DNA of 64,000 bases from Sambucus nigra (GCA_949130495.1 OX422215.1:14299302-14363301); one strand, 5' to 3'; shown: positions 11,641 through 23,487, counted from the stretch's first letter. Notes: generated by a model from the sequence alone, not told the origin. Numbers and translations are program-made.

Positions 11641-12199
11641 AAATCTCGGCGCGCTACGATTCTTCTCATCTCCCTTCTATTCTAAAAAAATTCTTGATTT
11701 CCTTCTCCTCAGAACTACGTGGGGCTTGATCCTCTAAAAATCCTTTTTCTCTTAAAGTGAATTTTTAAGAAAATTTTCAAAACCCTTAGAGCTACGTATA
11801 TAACTCATCCTCTTTCTATGATCACGGCCCCTTATTTTTCACAAAATGCTATTTTTTTCTTATCCCCGAGAATAATAGTTCATTTTATCATATACATGAA
11901 CAAAAGGATTATGCATGACTTAGCGATATGTATAGATAATTCAAATGCAAAACTCATCAAAAGGCATAACTAGATGATCAAAACTCTTTTATTTCAATAT
12001 TTAAATTTTCGAAACGATTACACCAACAAAGGGAGTCAAATGACTTCCTTTGTTAGCCTACTATTTCCTTCCTAAAACCAAAAATAAAAACATGTCCCAC
12101 AACACCTAAAATAACCCTCAAATATTTCTCACGCACCCATTACAAAACCTTCACACATCCTACCCGCAACTACAAGAGGAACCAGCCCCATCATCACCC
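11641..12199 (+). other. E1 spacer between pol and antisense gene B
   Basis: AT-rich, with no credible reading frame. The part at 11900-11960 (AACAAAAGGATTATGCATGA) has a clear counterpart in E2 on the opposite strand near 40970-41060, which shows that the two elements share this spacer. A polyadenylation region for pol (sense) and for gene B (antisense) would be expected here, but no specific site can be named. Confidence 0.55.
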
Positions 12200-13417
12200 A
12201 CATCATGGGGTCCCCAAACTTCCCCTGCCTATAGAGAATGCTGCAAACGCTAAAATATAGCAATAAGCCCCCACTAGCTTGGGGAAAACCATAATGCCTC
12301 CTTCTATGGTGTCAGATACAACAAACCACCTTTACCCAATCTCCACAGCTAGTATCTCGACAACTACCTTTCTCCACAACCACTTCATGTAATCCTCTGA
12401 GATATGTTAGACTTTCCCAATAGGCTGGGATGGACGAGTCGACAGTCGATGATTATCCCATAAAGAGTCAAGTCACATGCGCATGTGCTCTCTCAGATCC
12501 TCCACAAGAAAAAAGTCCAGTGTTCGCAGTGGCACAATTTGTTCCCAACCAAATTGGCACAGTAACTGCCAGGAAAAGTAGAAAGAGGTCTCTCGGAGGC
12601 CTACCAACAGAACATACTGGTACACCCCGATTTCCAGGATAGACAAAAACTCCCCTACCAAGGCACTGACTAGCGTTAGCCTCGAGCCCTGCTCTATGAA
12701 CCATTTTTCCCAGCTCTTAGTGATGAAATAGCGTGAGAAGAATTTTGGCACCGTCGGCAAATGATACTCAGGTCGGATAGCCATATGGAACCTCTCAGAC
12801 AGCCACATGAACAACATTACAGGGGTACTCCTTATAAAGTCGGAACGACCTTCCGGCCAGGCTTCCAAACAATTCAAAGTGTCTACCAGTATCACCGCCG
12901 CAGGATTATGACGATACGACATCCAGGAAATAATAGCTACAAGTTGAGGTTCTACTAGAATTTACCCAGTTACCAATAGAAGTTTTGAAACTAGACCCCA
13001 AATAACGGCTCCAGCATAATTGGCATCACCAACATCCTGCAAATGCATAAAATGTAACACTGCGAGAAGAGAAATCATTCCTCTTATGATTAGTGACCTG
13101 GCTGCTGAAGGTGAAATATGGAAAAGTATCGCCAACAGCTCCCTAGGGGATCGAAAAACTCAGGCATAGTCGCTGGAACGCTAGAATTTATCCCTAACAT
13201 AGCAGAAAACTCTTCGTAGGTTGAACAGATTTCATCCAACTTGAGGCTAAAGACATGATCTTTGGGGTACCAGAACTCCACTTCCTCCATATATGGACCG
13301 ATTGCGTCATAAAGATACTCGTTGCATGTTGAAAGCGTTAAAGTCTATGTTGTAGGAGTACATCACTTTCAAGGTTTCAAGGTAGTTTTCAAACTCAACA
13401 CTACCATGGAGAGTCAT
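12200..13417 (-). pseudogene. E1 antisense gene B (DUF7745-like extra protein)
   Basis: The gene is convergent to pol. The best start is the ATG at 13417 (MTLHGSVEFENYLETLK), because E2 has an equivalent start (MALSMFETFLAYVK, 30139) and both have a TATA box 75-95 bp upstream. Visible motifs: EVEFWYPKDHVFSLKLDEIC then STYEEFSAMLGI (about 13190-13290), and further on TLNCLEAWPEGRSDFI then VMLFMWLSERFH (about 12800-12870) and SEDYMKWLW (about 12385). The pattern W-P-x(5)-F...T-EE-LG followed by a GR...W segment resembles the plant DUF7745/PMD-type proteins carried as extra ORFs by Tat elements; that match is from memory. Stops and frameshifts are present. Function unknown. Confidence 0.72.
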
Positions 13418-13489
13418 ATCACAAAATAAGAAAAAAGTGAGCAAAGAAGAATGTAAAGAAGAAGGAATAAGGAAGTGTAAAGAAAAAGC

Positions 13490-13672
13490 TCCATCCACAC
13501 CCTTATTTATACTTGAAAACTCTTAAGAAAAGACAAGGAACCCTGCAAAAATCGAAGGAAAACTTACCCCATCATGTACCAATCAATTTAAGAAAGTACA
13601 ATCAAAGCCTTGGATTGAGTGGACTAGACTGACATGCTGATAGGAAGGACAGGGGTCATGCCGAGCGGTAAC
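13490..13672 (-). promoter_or_regulatory. Promoter-like module of E1 gene B
   Basis: On the minus strand a TTACCGCTCGGCATGACCCC stretch (about 13650-13669) and a TATCAGCATG word (about 13634-13643) are followed by the TATA-like AAGTATAAATAAGGG (centre 13505-13512). The start codon lies about 90 bp further on. The E2 counterpart (29911-30068) has the same order: ATCGGCA, CCCC, TATCGGCA, then AATAAAAGG. Confidence 0.6.
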
Positions 13673-13929
13673 CCCCTATTTTTGGGAAAATTCCATTTTT
13701 CCTTTTTTGTCAAAACAAAAAAAAAACACAATAAAAATAATTTTTATTCTAAGGGAATTATGATTTTTTTCTTATCCTTATGTTTTGACTTATCCCATTT
13801 TAAATAAATTCTTTCACCAATCATTTCTAATTCTTTTTATAGCCTAGGCAACAAAGTAAACAGAGCATGTGCATAAATTACTAAAAATAAAAACTCACAA
13901 TAACTTAATTTCATTTTGCATAGGTTTTT
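13673..13929. other. E1 spacer between antisense genes A and B
   Basis: AT-rich with A-runs; nothing coding is visible. It holds the presumed 3' end of gene A and leads into the gene B promoter. E2 has a similarly AT-rich stretch at 29481-29900. Confidence 0.5.
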
Positions 13930-15967
13930 TTGTTGTGTTACATAGGTTTTGCAGGAAAAATAAGAAAATACAACACGACTCAACCCGAAACCACATCGAA
14001 TAGGGGTGATCGTCGAAGATATCCAATCCTTAATATCCCTCAGCCAAGTGGTGAAAACCTGGATGTGCAGCAAAGAAAAATAAAAAAGAGAAAATCAGTC
14101 AGTCTGAGGCAAAAGTAGAAATCAGGAAATCAAAAGGACAAAGAGATGAAAAGAATACCTCAGGTCGAAGGACCTACTTTCTCAATCCCAACTCCTCTGA
14201 ATCCATTGCATTAGGGAGGTGCATCATATGTACCGACCCTCCATTAGCCCGTCGAATATTGTAAGTAGGAAAGAACATACGCAAAAAATGAGCCTCTGAA
14301 GACGTAGCCGACATTGATGTTGATGCACCACCTGTGCTGTAAGAAGACCCCACTGGCCGACTCGAACCTGTGCGGGGAAGAGGCATCACGTCATATAAGT
14401 TAGGTGGAATCAACCAGCTCGACACAAAGTACATATAGTCATACATCACCACCGTGTTGGTATGTAACGAGTAAGGCTCACCCATCATCGTTGCTACTCG
14501 TGCATCATCTGATATCTCCCGCACTCGCCTCATATACATTGGGGGTTTTACCGGTGGCACCGAAACCTAATCCTTCATAATCTTTCAAACTAATTTCTTC
14601 CTGAGGTACCAAGAGTTACCAATCTCATGCGCCAGCAAATACCGCATCTGCGTATGTCCCTCAGTTAATCCCGTCTGCTAGATAGCAGTCCCCTGAGGAT
14701 AGAAGGTCACCTATCAATTCCCCAGTAAGAACAAAAGATCAATATTAGGAACAGACAATCAAAGGAAGACAATCTCAAAAGGAAAAAAGAGAAGGACTTA
14801 CCATCTCACTCGTCAGTCCATTTAAGATATGACACATTAACGCCAGAGAAAGGGACTTCTTCGACTATCGACTGAACTTTCACCACCGTACATCCGACAG
14901 TAGTCCCCAATAGACTCGTACTTCAAAGTTATCAATTGGGTGTTAAACCCAATCACCTCATAGAAACATGTATACAAAGGACAAAGGGCAGCAATTAAGA
15001 TATCAAGAATAAAATTCGCTAAGGAAAAATGCGAATGCATAATGGAAAATGCTCAAAATAAAAAATACTTCAAGAAGATACATGGCCCCAGTAAAAGTGT
15101 ATCGGTAGCACCTGTTGAACGCATCAAGAGAATAATAAAGGGTCGCCAAGGTCGGAATCCACCCGTCATAAAGACGGATGTTTGAAATAGCCTCAAGAAT
15201 GGCAAAAATCACAAGTGGACAACATCACCACTCGACGCTACCAAGAAACCCCCAACACTAGCAAAATAAATAGACAAGCCATATGTCCCACCTATCATCC
15301 GTCACTCTCATCAATCATCCTCCTCAGTAATAACTCTCTCAAAAGATACCAGCGAAGAAAGTCCCCAAAGACCACCCTCTCCACATCACCCAACGTTGCC
15401 GTCATCGCCTCCAGCGTCACCCTTAGATTCCTATCCACCTAAATTTTCACCCACTCGTAATCCAGCCCTAGTAGCAGTTGTACATCTATATAAGTCACCA
15501 TTATCTCCCCAAAGTCAAAATGAAAGGTGTGGATGGTGTCCCACCACCTCTCCCCCAGAGCACAGAGAAAAGCCGTAGAATGAGACGTCTCATCCAAAGC
15601 AAATGCCATTTTCCAAAAACCACGCACCACAGATGAAAGGTGCTTCCAAACGTCCATAAGCCCCATCATCCCCCGGGCACGCATAATCGACATCGAAACA
15701 TCATATTATCAAAATCAAAAAGAAAAAACTCTTATCAAAATTTAAGAAATAAGGAAATATCACCAAGAAAGAAGGAAGAGAATACCAAAGTTCATCAATA
15801 CTTACATAACCACCAGGGCTCACCACCCTATAAGAGGGGTGACATGAAGGCCCACATAAGAGAGTCCAATCATGAGCCACTGGCTCTAATGAGTCAAAAG
15901 AGTTTTCGCTACCCAAAGCAAGGGGCACCCTAGCCCTCCATGTTAAGCCTACCCAAATCTTCATCAT
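13930..15967 (-). pseudogene. E1 antisense gene A (plant mobile domain protein, with introns)
   Basis: Exon 1 (about 15967-15806) encodes a segment ending RVVSPGGY and is followed by the donor GTAAGTATT. Exon 2 (about 15693-15080) carries the PMD signature: FLCALGERWW, HTFHFDFGEIMVT and DVQLLLGL, then VERVVFGD and LATLYYSLDAFNRC. A second intron follows (about 15070-15020, acceptor TTTCCTTAG), then CFYEVIGFNTQLITLKYES. The 14560-14174 segment (YMRRVREISDDARV, then YDYMYFVSSWL) ends at a third intron, and a last exon starts after TGCACATCCAG near 14053. E2 has the same parts in the same order. PMD proteins occur both in transposons and in host genes that work in silencing; here the context is clearly the retroelement. 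Several stops are present, so it is a pseudogene. Confidence 0.8.
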
Positions 15968-16100
15968 TGAGCCACACCATGTGTGTCACTACTTAATAAC
16001 TCAACCATCCTTTGATTTTGGAATGTTAAAATGATTCGGATAAGGTAATTACAGAAGAAGGCAAGTCAGAAAGATATGAAAATGAAGAAAACCCGACCCC

Positions 16101-16240
16101 TTTTTATAAGAGGCAAAGGGGCATGCCTATCGGCATCTCCCTACCACCCACCAATCAACACTGTCCATCCCCCTTCTCGAGGTACCCTAAAATACCGTGT
16201 CACTCACATTGGCACCCTCTCAGCCATACCGATCGGCACC
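16101..16240 (-). promoter_or_regulatory. Promoter-like module of E1 gene A
   Basis: Minus-strand reading: GGTGCCGATCGGTATGG (about 16224-16240), a further GTGCCAATG (16207-16215), then GATGCCGATAGGCATGCCCC (16118-16137), and eight bases later a TATA box TATAAAAAGG (16101-16108). The first long frame of gene A begins about 140 bp downstream. Similar modules precede gene A in E2, gene B in both elements, and the TATA boxes of the LTRs. Confidence 0.7.
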
Positions 16241-16596
16241 ATCTTTAAAATTTCATACAACTCGCAGAAAATACTAGAAAAATCCTCAAAAAATTCTTAA
16301 ATTTGCCAATTGGATTTTAGAACCTTTTTCACCAAGAAAAATATTTTTACCATACTCATTGCCCCGATGGAACTCATACCTCCCCAGCGGAATTTTAAAA
16401 AATAATTGGATATTCTCCCCAACAACGTCTCCAACGGATACCATAAAAAGCAAGAAATTCCCAAGCCAAGAAATCACATCAAACCCTCGGATCATTCCTT
16501 CTTCACTAGCAAAAACTAAAAGCACATCCAAACCTCAATCCCCAGTGTGGAACTATAAGACATATATCCCAAGTAGAGTCTCTAAATTTCCCTAGA
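16241..16596. other. E1 spacer between gene A promoter and minisatellite
   Basis: No coding feature is recognised. Short open frames on both strands have no family resemblance. Confidence 0.5.
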
Positions 16597-18480
16597 TGAA
16601 GTATTAACCTCAGCCCTCAGAATTGGATTTGACCCGCAGAATTGGTCACTCATATCTTAAGCCCGCAGAATTAGCTTCGACTCACATAATTGGTCACTTC
16701 TACTAAAGCCAACAAAATTGGCTTTGACCCATAGAATTGGTGGCTTTTACTTAATCCCTCATAATTGGCTTTGACCCCTATCTTAAGCTCATAGAATTAG
16801 CTTCGACCTACAGAATTGGTCATTTCTACTTAAGCCCGCAGAATTTGTCTTCAACCCGTAGAATTGGTCACTTCTACTTAAGCCTACATAATTGGCTTTG
16901 ACCCGCAGAATTCATCGCTTCTACTAAAGCCAGCAGAATTGGCTTCAACTCATAGAATTGGTGGCTTCTACTTAAGCCCTCACAATTGGCTTTGACCCAC
17001 AGAATTGGTCACCCCTATCTTGAGCTCCTGGAATTGGCTTCAACCTACAGAACTAATCGCTTCTACTTAAGCCCATAGAATTGGCTTCGACCCGCATAAT
17101 TGGTCACTTCTACTCAAGCCCTCATAATTGGCTTTGACCCGCAGAATTAGTCACTTTCACTAAAGCCAGCAGAATTGGCTTCGACCCATAAAATTGGCCA
17201 CTTCTAGTTAAGCTCTCAGAATTGGTCACTTCTACTTAAGCCCGTATAATTGGTTTCGACCCGCATAATTGGTCGCTTCTACTTAAGCCCTCAAAATTGG
17301 CTTCGACCCGCATAATTGGTCGCTTCTACTTAAGCCTGAATGATTAGCTTCGATCCATAAAATTGGTCGCTTCTACTTAAGAAATCATAATTGTCTTCAA
17401 CCCACAGAATTAGTCCTTCTACTTAATCCCACAGAATTGGCTTCGACCCATGGAATTGGTCACTTCTACTTACGCCCTAATATTTACTTCAACCCGCAGA
17501 ATTGGTCGCTTACACCTAAACCTTTAGAATTATCTTTAACCCACATAATTGGTCACTTCTACTTAAGCCCATAGAATTATCTTCGACCCACAGTATTGGT
17601 CGCTTCTACTTAAGCCCGCAGAATTGGCTTCAACCCTTAGAATTGGTCACCCCAATCTTAATCCTGTAGAATTGGCTTCGACTCGTAGAATTGGTCGCTT
17701 CTACTTATACCCATAGAATTATTTACCCCTATTTTAAGACCACATAATTGGCTTCGACCCTCATAAATGGTCAGTTCTACTTAATCCCGTAGAATTGGTT
17801 GCTTCTACTTAAGCCCACAGAATTGGTTTCAACCCGCAAAATTGGTCACCCCTATTATCTTATGCCCTCAGAATTGGCTTCAACCCTCAAAATTGGTCAC
17901 TTCTACTTAAGCCTGCAGAATTATCTTCGACCTACAGAATTGGTCGCTTCTACTTAAGCCCGTAGAATTGGCTTCAACTCGTAAAATTGGTGAGTTCTAC
18001 TTAAGCCCGCGGAATTGGTTGATTTTACTTAAGCCCTTAGAATTGGTTTTGACCCGCAGAATTGGTCACCCCTATCTTAAGTCCGCATAATTGGCTTTGA
18101 CCTATAGAATTAGTCACTTCTACTTAAGCCCTCATAATTGGCTTCGAACCTCAGAATTGGTTGCTTCGACTTACGCCCTCAGAATTGGCTTTGACTCGTA
18201 GAATTGGTCACCCCTAACTTAACCCCTCATAATCAACTTCGACCTGCAAAATCGGTCGTCAGAACCTAGGTCCTAGGAATTTACCTTGACCCTCAGAATT
18301 TATCGCTCCCTACCTTGACCTCGGTCATCACCCTCTTTAGGTCCTCATAATTGGTCATCCCCAACTTTCCCTTAAGGTCCTCAGAATCGACTTCGACCTT
18401 CTAAACCAGACATCCATGTCCCTTAGGTCCGCAGAATCGACCTCTTTTCAAAAAACATCATGTGGTGTCTATTCGATGGC
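16597..18480 (+). repeat. 47-bp minisatellite of E1 3' region
   Basis: About 40 imperfect copies of a unit of roughly 47 bp. Each is made of two half-units sharing the core AGAATTGG: AGCCCGCAGAATTGGCTTCG and ACCCGCAGAATTGGTCAC, then TTCTACTTA. Copies vary by substitutions and some are missing a half-unit. The last 200 bp (18230-18480) are more diverged. The array lies between gene A and the 3' LTR, where Tat elements are known to carry variable tandem repeats. Confidence 0.92.
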
Positions 18481-18515
18481 TTTCACTTTTTCCAAGCTCA
18501 CTCGTCGAGGGTCAC

Positions 18516-20780
18516 TGTAGACTCCATATTCTAGGACCCCCTAAGTCTCTCCATAGGTTCCTATAACCTCTCCATTTCACTATAAACCCTAGGTCTCACT
18601 ACGAGTACCGATCTAGAGGTCATCGATCATTCTTGGGCCCTATTTGACCCCAATCAACTCTATCGACAAAGAAAAATATCTTTGAACCCTCTAAGGTCCC
18701 TAAGTCCCCTTTTCAATGGTCCACCCATTGTGCCAATCGGCATAATAATTAGGTCGAACGGACCATTTTACTATCAAAAATGGATTCGAAGGCCACCCGA
18801 TGCTCTCGAGCCCCGATTTTACACCAAACAACTCCATTGCCAGAGTCAAAGCACTTTGAATCCTCTAAGGGATCTGAATTTCATTTCCAACGATCTTCCC
18901 CGTTCATGAAACGCCATAACTATTCAGACGAACGATCAGTTTTTCCGCAAAAATTGATCTAGAGGACACCGGGCGCTCTCCGCTCCATTTGACCAAAGTA
19001 AACTCTTTAGATTGAATAAGACTAAATAAATATCTGAAGGGCACACAATACCCTTTCCAATGGTCCATCACATACGTGATTCTGACTTATGGTGCGAACA
19101 AATGATCCGTTTTACTTTGATAGGTCATTGGGTGATTTCAGTAATCATTTGACCAAGGTCAACTTTTTAAACCAAACCAAACACTTTGGAATGTCAAAGT
19201 ACATCTCCTAACCTTTCCACCAGTCTACCCCCTGTGCAATTCTGACTTACCATGCAGACGAATGATGTGTTTCCGACCGATAATCTCCCGTCCAAAGGAC
19301 CGATGTGCACTTTTGAGCCACATTTGACCCAAAGTCAACTTCAGGATCCGAGAACAGTCCAAAGGACTTCTGAAGGTCTCTTAATTACCTTTCTAACGGT
19401 ACACCCCATGCATGATTCGGATGAATGAATTATGTTCTAAGACCATTTTTTCAGTAATATCTACACAAGAATGTCAATTGACAGGTCTATCTCCCTACCT
19501 ATCAGTAGTGTGTCTAGGATCACCTGTCAATGGGAAGGACTGGTTCAGTATCGATCAGCAACCCCCTAACCCTATAAAAGGAGGGTATGACCTCACTTCG
19601 AAAGGACCAAACAAGAGATCCATCAGCATCAGTGATCTCAACAACATTCTCTCCATATCAGCGAAGTTCCTCCATGCGAAGTTCCATTCAATCTTCCATT
19701 CCCATCTTTTTCATACAATTTTAGCAAAAATCTCATTCTCTCTCATCCAACATTTAAGGGAGCTCACCCAAGATCAAAGATCAAGCTTCAAATAAGGTCC
19801 AATTCCTTCCCTTTCTCTTTAAATTCTTTATTTTTTCATAAATTTCATTATATTCAAAATTTAGTTCTTACTTTAGTTGATACACATTAATATCTGCATT
19901 TTTATTAGTATATTTCACATGCTTTATTTTCTATAAAAAAAATCTAAAACAAACAAAAAGAGGATTATGCCCATAAATTTTGTACGGAATTATCCATCAC
20001 ACTTTTTCAAAACTAAAACATATTTTCTACACACACACATACAATAAAATATCGTTCGGATCTATGGGATAAACCCCACACCCATGACGCATTCAAAATA
20101 TGTGGACTTTGATGCCTTTAAAGGTTACGTAGGCATTTCGGATTAAAGCTCAAGTCCAATTTTCTTAATTTATCAATTTCTCCAGATCCTCTAATTTTCC
20201 TAAATTCGTCATTTTCATATTTATCAAATTCTTGCATTAATATACATATTATGTTTGTTAGCGTTTCATCCATTACATATTATCGTTTCATAATATTGAT
20301 CAATAGCGTGATAAACGCATAACTCATACTTTCTATATATATATATATATATTATTTTGGGAACTTTCTTATGGATGACTTTACTCTACATTTCCCATGG
20401 TATGAGTTGAATGATTTCTATCTCCATTATATAAACATGCACACACACTTCACAGAGAAATAAATGAAAATAATAATACGAGCCCATGAAAGATCAAAAG
20501 GTCATGATAAGTGCCTAACACCTTCCCATTCCGTAACTTAGCCCCCAAACCTTCAAACTATTGGCTTTGCATGCATTAATTTGTCTTTGATGCCGCTTTC
20601 TCGAGGTGGCAACATGTTCTTTTACATGTCTTATGCAAAATAGGCGGGCGACTCCATCTCTTTACATTTACCCCACACCGACGACGATCGAAGCGTTCCT
20701 AAGTAAAGGGGTGCGAGACCTTTCAAGTCCTCGCCTGGCACGTGATCTCGATTAGGATGGCCACATGCACACTTCGAAAA
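18516..20780 (+). repeat. E1 3' LTR (Tat type)
   Basis: It begins TGTAGACTCCATATTCTAGG, matching the minus-strand start TGTAGACACCCCATCCTAG of the E2 LTR at 54576. Inside are diverged internal repeats (18640-19420), each with a NNATGGTCCA-type start and a TTTGACC(C)AAGTCAAC-type end, then the TATA region at 19573. Later come landmarks typical of Tat LTRs: GGTTACGTAGGCATTTCGG (20124), TGCCTAACACCTTCCCATTC (20512) and GTGATCTCGATTAGGATGG (20742). The exact 3' end is not clear because a copia LTR fragment abuts it. A 127-codon frame at 19412-19795 is read as chance. Confidence 0.8.
19549..19580 (+). promoter_or_regulatory. Core promoter of E1 LTR
   Basis: TATCGATCAGCAACCCCCTA precedes the TATA box CCTATAAAAGGAGGG (TATAAAAG at 19573-19580). 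The arrangement of a TATCGAT-GCA word, C-run and TATA box is the one seen before the antisense genes. Confidence 0.7.
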
Positions 20781-21279
20781 TCTGAGCAAAGACTTCCTTA
20801 AATAATTTATTTAAGTCGGAAGGTCATTCGAACGAGATGTGCTTGTCATTTTAACGACTGGGAGATGTCGCTCAAATGGCATCACGTATTGTTTGAAGTC
20901 TCAAAAACCAGGGTGAGATTTCACACAACTCTAAACAGTAGTTATATCAGAATAAATGAAGATAAAACATTTTAAAATCATTATTTAACAAAGTAGCATC
21001 CTTAAACATTTTAAAAAGAATTTTTGAGTGTCATAAACATTATACGTTAATACTTGAGAGTATCTCGGAATGAAATGGGATATAAAGAAGTGAAACCTAC
21101 ACCAATAAATAATACGGCATGATTTATCTCTAAACCTTGGTCGCTACGCCTTCAAACAGCATGTCATAAACTTCGTGGGAACCATTATAAGTAAAAATAT
21201 ATCCGTGACTCAAATAAGTTTGGTTTCGGGAAAAAGTGAATTACATAGAAAATACTCAATTGGAAATTTTTCCCTTATA
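20780..21279 (-). mobile_element. Truncated Sirevirus-like LTR (LTR4) at the E1/E2 junction
   Basis: It aligns with 44755-45295: shared words include CTGAGCAAA, CCTTAAATAAT and, further on, TTGGTCGCTACGCCTTC-like and CATGTCATAAACTT-like text. It ends CCCTTATA in place of CCTTACA. A weakened palindromic cluster is at 20825-20885 and a TATA-like ATTATTTAAG on the minus strand at 20795-20812. The left 650 bp or so of the LTR are missing. It separates the 3' end of E1 from the 3' end of E2. Confidence 0.78.
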
Positions 21280-21480
21280 GAGGTCGATTCTATACCTAAA
21301 AGGTTGAGATGATCGATTCAGAGGGTTGAGGTCAATTCTACGAACCTATTTCAATTCTAAAGATCTATAGAGTTTAGATGATCAATTCAGAGGGTCGAGG
21401 TCTATTATGTGGATCTAAAAAGTTTTTAATTTAGATTATTCATCAATTCTCACTACCGTAAGGAAGGTGTTGGAATTGTG
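21280..21480 (-). repeat. E2 minisatellite remnant
   Basis: On the minus strand, repeated words AGAATTGACCTC, TGAATCGATCATC and TGAATTGATCATC appear at 25-50 bp intervals. They resemble the E1 47-bp array and its diverged tail (CAGAATCGACTTCGACC, 18385). This is the place, beyond antisense gene A, where the array is expected. Only a few units remain. Confidence 0.55.
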
Positions 21481-21733
21481 GGTGCAGGCGCACTTGGATT
21501 TTGATTTTGTTGGGGAGTATACTGGTGATGAGAGTTTTTTATGCGCTGATGCATTCTTCTTCTGATCCTACTGGGGATTATACTGATGATGAGATCCCTT
21601 CAAGTGGTTCAGTAATTCTTAATGTGTTTCCTAGGAGTTGTGATGCATTTGACCTTACGGGGAACTTTGGGGGGATTTGTTATGATTTTTTGGGGGAAAT
21701 TTTGAGAATTTTTGTAACGAAACTTTGAAGGTA

Positions 21734-21872
21734 CTATCGATAGGCATAATAGGGGGAAGCCCATCTTCATAAGTCATGGACTCCTCGGCTTCTTGGGGGA
21801 GGTGAAACGTTACTACCAATAGGCATGTCCAGGGGACTGTCGATTGGCATACACCATAGTCCCTTATCAAGG
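21734..21872 (+). promoter_or_regulatory. Promoter-like module of E2 gene A
   Basis: Three TGCCGATAGGCA-type words lie in a row: CTATCGATAGGCAT (21734), TACCAATAGGCATG (21814) and TGTCGATTGGCATA (21839). Then CCTTATCAAGGGGGTGACC (about 21861) stands where E1 has CTTATAAAAAGGGGTCGGG, so the TATA box itself has decayed. Gene A exon 1 homology begins about 90 bp further on. Confidence 0.6.
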
Positions 21873-21959
21873 GGGTGACCCTCTTCATTTTATCACACTT
21901 TCATTCGAGTAAATCTCTTTTTTTATCTCTCATGAGATTAATTTTGGGTCTATTTTTTT

Positions 21960-22194
21960 AAAAGAACTCAAAGAGGGCACCTTAAACAACAACCGGTACT
22001 GGTAGGACTTGGAATGGTGTGCTATTGCACCGTTGGTTTTAGGGAATTAGAATGTTTATGACAACTTTGAGCCTGTTCTTGATGAGAGGCTTCTGTTGTG
22101 AGAGTCGGCACATCATCGCTCCACAAGGGTGATGAACCCTAATGGTTATGTAAGTATTCTCTCTTAGTTTCCATTTTCTTTTTTCCTCTTTCTT
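21960..22194 (+). pseudogene. E2 antisense gene A, exon 1 and start of intron 1
   Basis: The frame gives NVYDNFEPVLDERLLL, then STRVMNPNGY, which aligns with E1 NSFDSLEPVAHDWTLL and SYRVVSPGGY. It is followed by the same donor GTAAGTATT (22157). Stops replace two tryptophan or glycine codons. The intron is interrupted at 22199 by copia element S2 and resumes at 27770. Confidence 0.72.
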
Positions 22195-22199
22195 CTTAT

Positions 22200-23383
22200 T
22201 GTAAGGACAAAATTTCTAATTGAGTCCATTGTAAGTATTTGACTTATTCCCGAAATAAAAGTCATAGATAGATTTTGTATTGTCACGATTCCCACACGAT
22301 CTATAAAATAAAGTTTATTGAAGATGTTGTGACCAAGATTCAAAGATTTATCATACCGAGATTATTTTGGGGCACATTTCACGTCTTCGTTGCATTTTTA
22401 TCTCTCAGATATGAATGCGTAATGTTTATGAGACTCGAAAAATGTTTTTAGGATGTTAGTTTGTTTTAAAAAAATGTTTTTAAAATGATTTTACTTTGTT
22501 TATTCTGAGATAATAATAGTTGAGAGACGTATTGAACCTTCCCTTGTGTTTAAAAGGATCAAACGACACTTGTAGTCATTCGAGCGACATTGCAAGGACG
22601 TTCAAGCGAGATGAACACGTCGTTCAAGCGAGATGAACATGTCATTCGAGCGACATGGAGTTTTCATTCGAGCGATATTCTTATCTCATTCCAATGATAC
22701 GTCGACTTAAGTTTATTATTTAAGGCGTGTTTCACTCAAAATTTTGTAAGTTGCAGAACCAGAAAATTAGTTTACGAACAGTACGTTTTCTACTCAAGAT
22801 TTCTAAGGTTTTTAAAGTCTAAAAACATCCTTAGAGTTTCAAGATCCGATCTTTCATACTCTTATTCTATAGAGATCTTGTTTTTCACTATTGGTTTATT
22901 CTTCCATTGTTAAAGAACTTTTCGTTGGGTTTTATGGTGAAGAAGAGAATGATTTCGTGTTCAACATCATACACGTAGCCAAGTTGTATTGGGGGACACC
23001 CAGGCATTCGTGGACACGTGTGCTGTGAATAGGTATCATAAAAGGACTTCTATATGGGCATTGTAGAGGACTGGTTGAAGGATCAAAAGAACGTTAATAC
23101 TCGAAGGGGATCGAGTCATTGAGTAAGTATATTATATGTACTTTATAATACAACATCATAGTGATTGTCTGGCTTGCACCGTCTGAGATTTTTTTCCTTA
23201 ATGGATTCCTCGTACATCCGGCGCCGCCTTTGTGAACTTATTAATTTTACTTTCTTTAATCATATAGATGAATGCTTAGGATCAAATAAGATAATTGAGT
23301 GTAACAAAAATTGGGTCACATACTTGGTGCGGTTTAAAACTTAGAAAGAGTTTTTTTCAAAAAGAAAGAAAAAGGGGCTTACA
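22200..23383 (+). repeat. S2 5' LTR
   Basis: It starts TGTAAGGACAAAATTTC and ends GGGGCTTACA. The palindromic TTCGAGCGA/TTCAAGCGA cluster is at 22563-22703, followed within 15 bp by a TATA-like TTATTATTTAAGG (22713). It aligns with 26574-27769. Confidence 0.92.
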
Positions 23384-23385
23384 AA

Positions 23386-23400
23386 TTGGTAGCAGAACTA
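23386..23400 (+). other. S2 primer binding site (degenerate)
   Basis: TTGGTAGCAGAACTA follows the LTR end by two bases. Compared with the standard TTGGTATCAGAGC it has two to three changes, but position and core identify it as an initiator tRNA-Met PBS. Confidence 0.75.
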
Positions 23401-23487
23401 GAAACACTTCTTTATTATGTAAATCCTTGTTTTGTGTTTTTGGTTTTTGATTGTTTATTACACTTGGTGTGTTTATCTTTCCTTCGA

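Larger units (their letters stand above)
1031..20780 (+). mobile_element. Tat-lineage Ty3/gypsy element E1 (decayed, 5' end outside window)
   Basis: The order linker, protease, RT, RNase H, integrase is that of Ty3/gypsy. The wording of the polyprotein (for example NITLWGLFISSQ, YFTKWVEA, NFPCTNNMIEYEAC) is that of the large Tat/Ogre-type elements of plants. Downstream of integrase come two genes on the opposite strand, a minisatellite, and a 3' LTR starting TGTAGACTCC at 18516. A pol-less copia element (5660-11189) interrupts the integrase. Without it the visible part is about 14 kb. All coding regions carry stops or frameshifts, so the element cannot act by itself. The right edge near 20780 is where a truncated copia LTR begins. 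Confidence 0.85.

Noticed and set aside
12430..12958. Plus-strand frames over antisense gene B
   Set aside because: They are shadows of the minus-strand frame that has homologous wording in E2.
19412..19795. 127-codon open frame in the E1 LTR
   Set aside because: It lies over the LTR core promoter and R region, has no domain resemblance and no equivalent in the E2 LTR.
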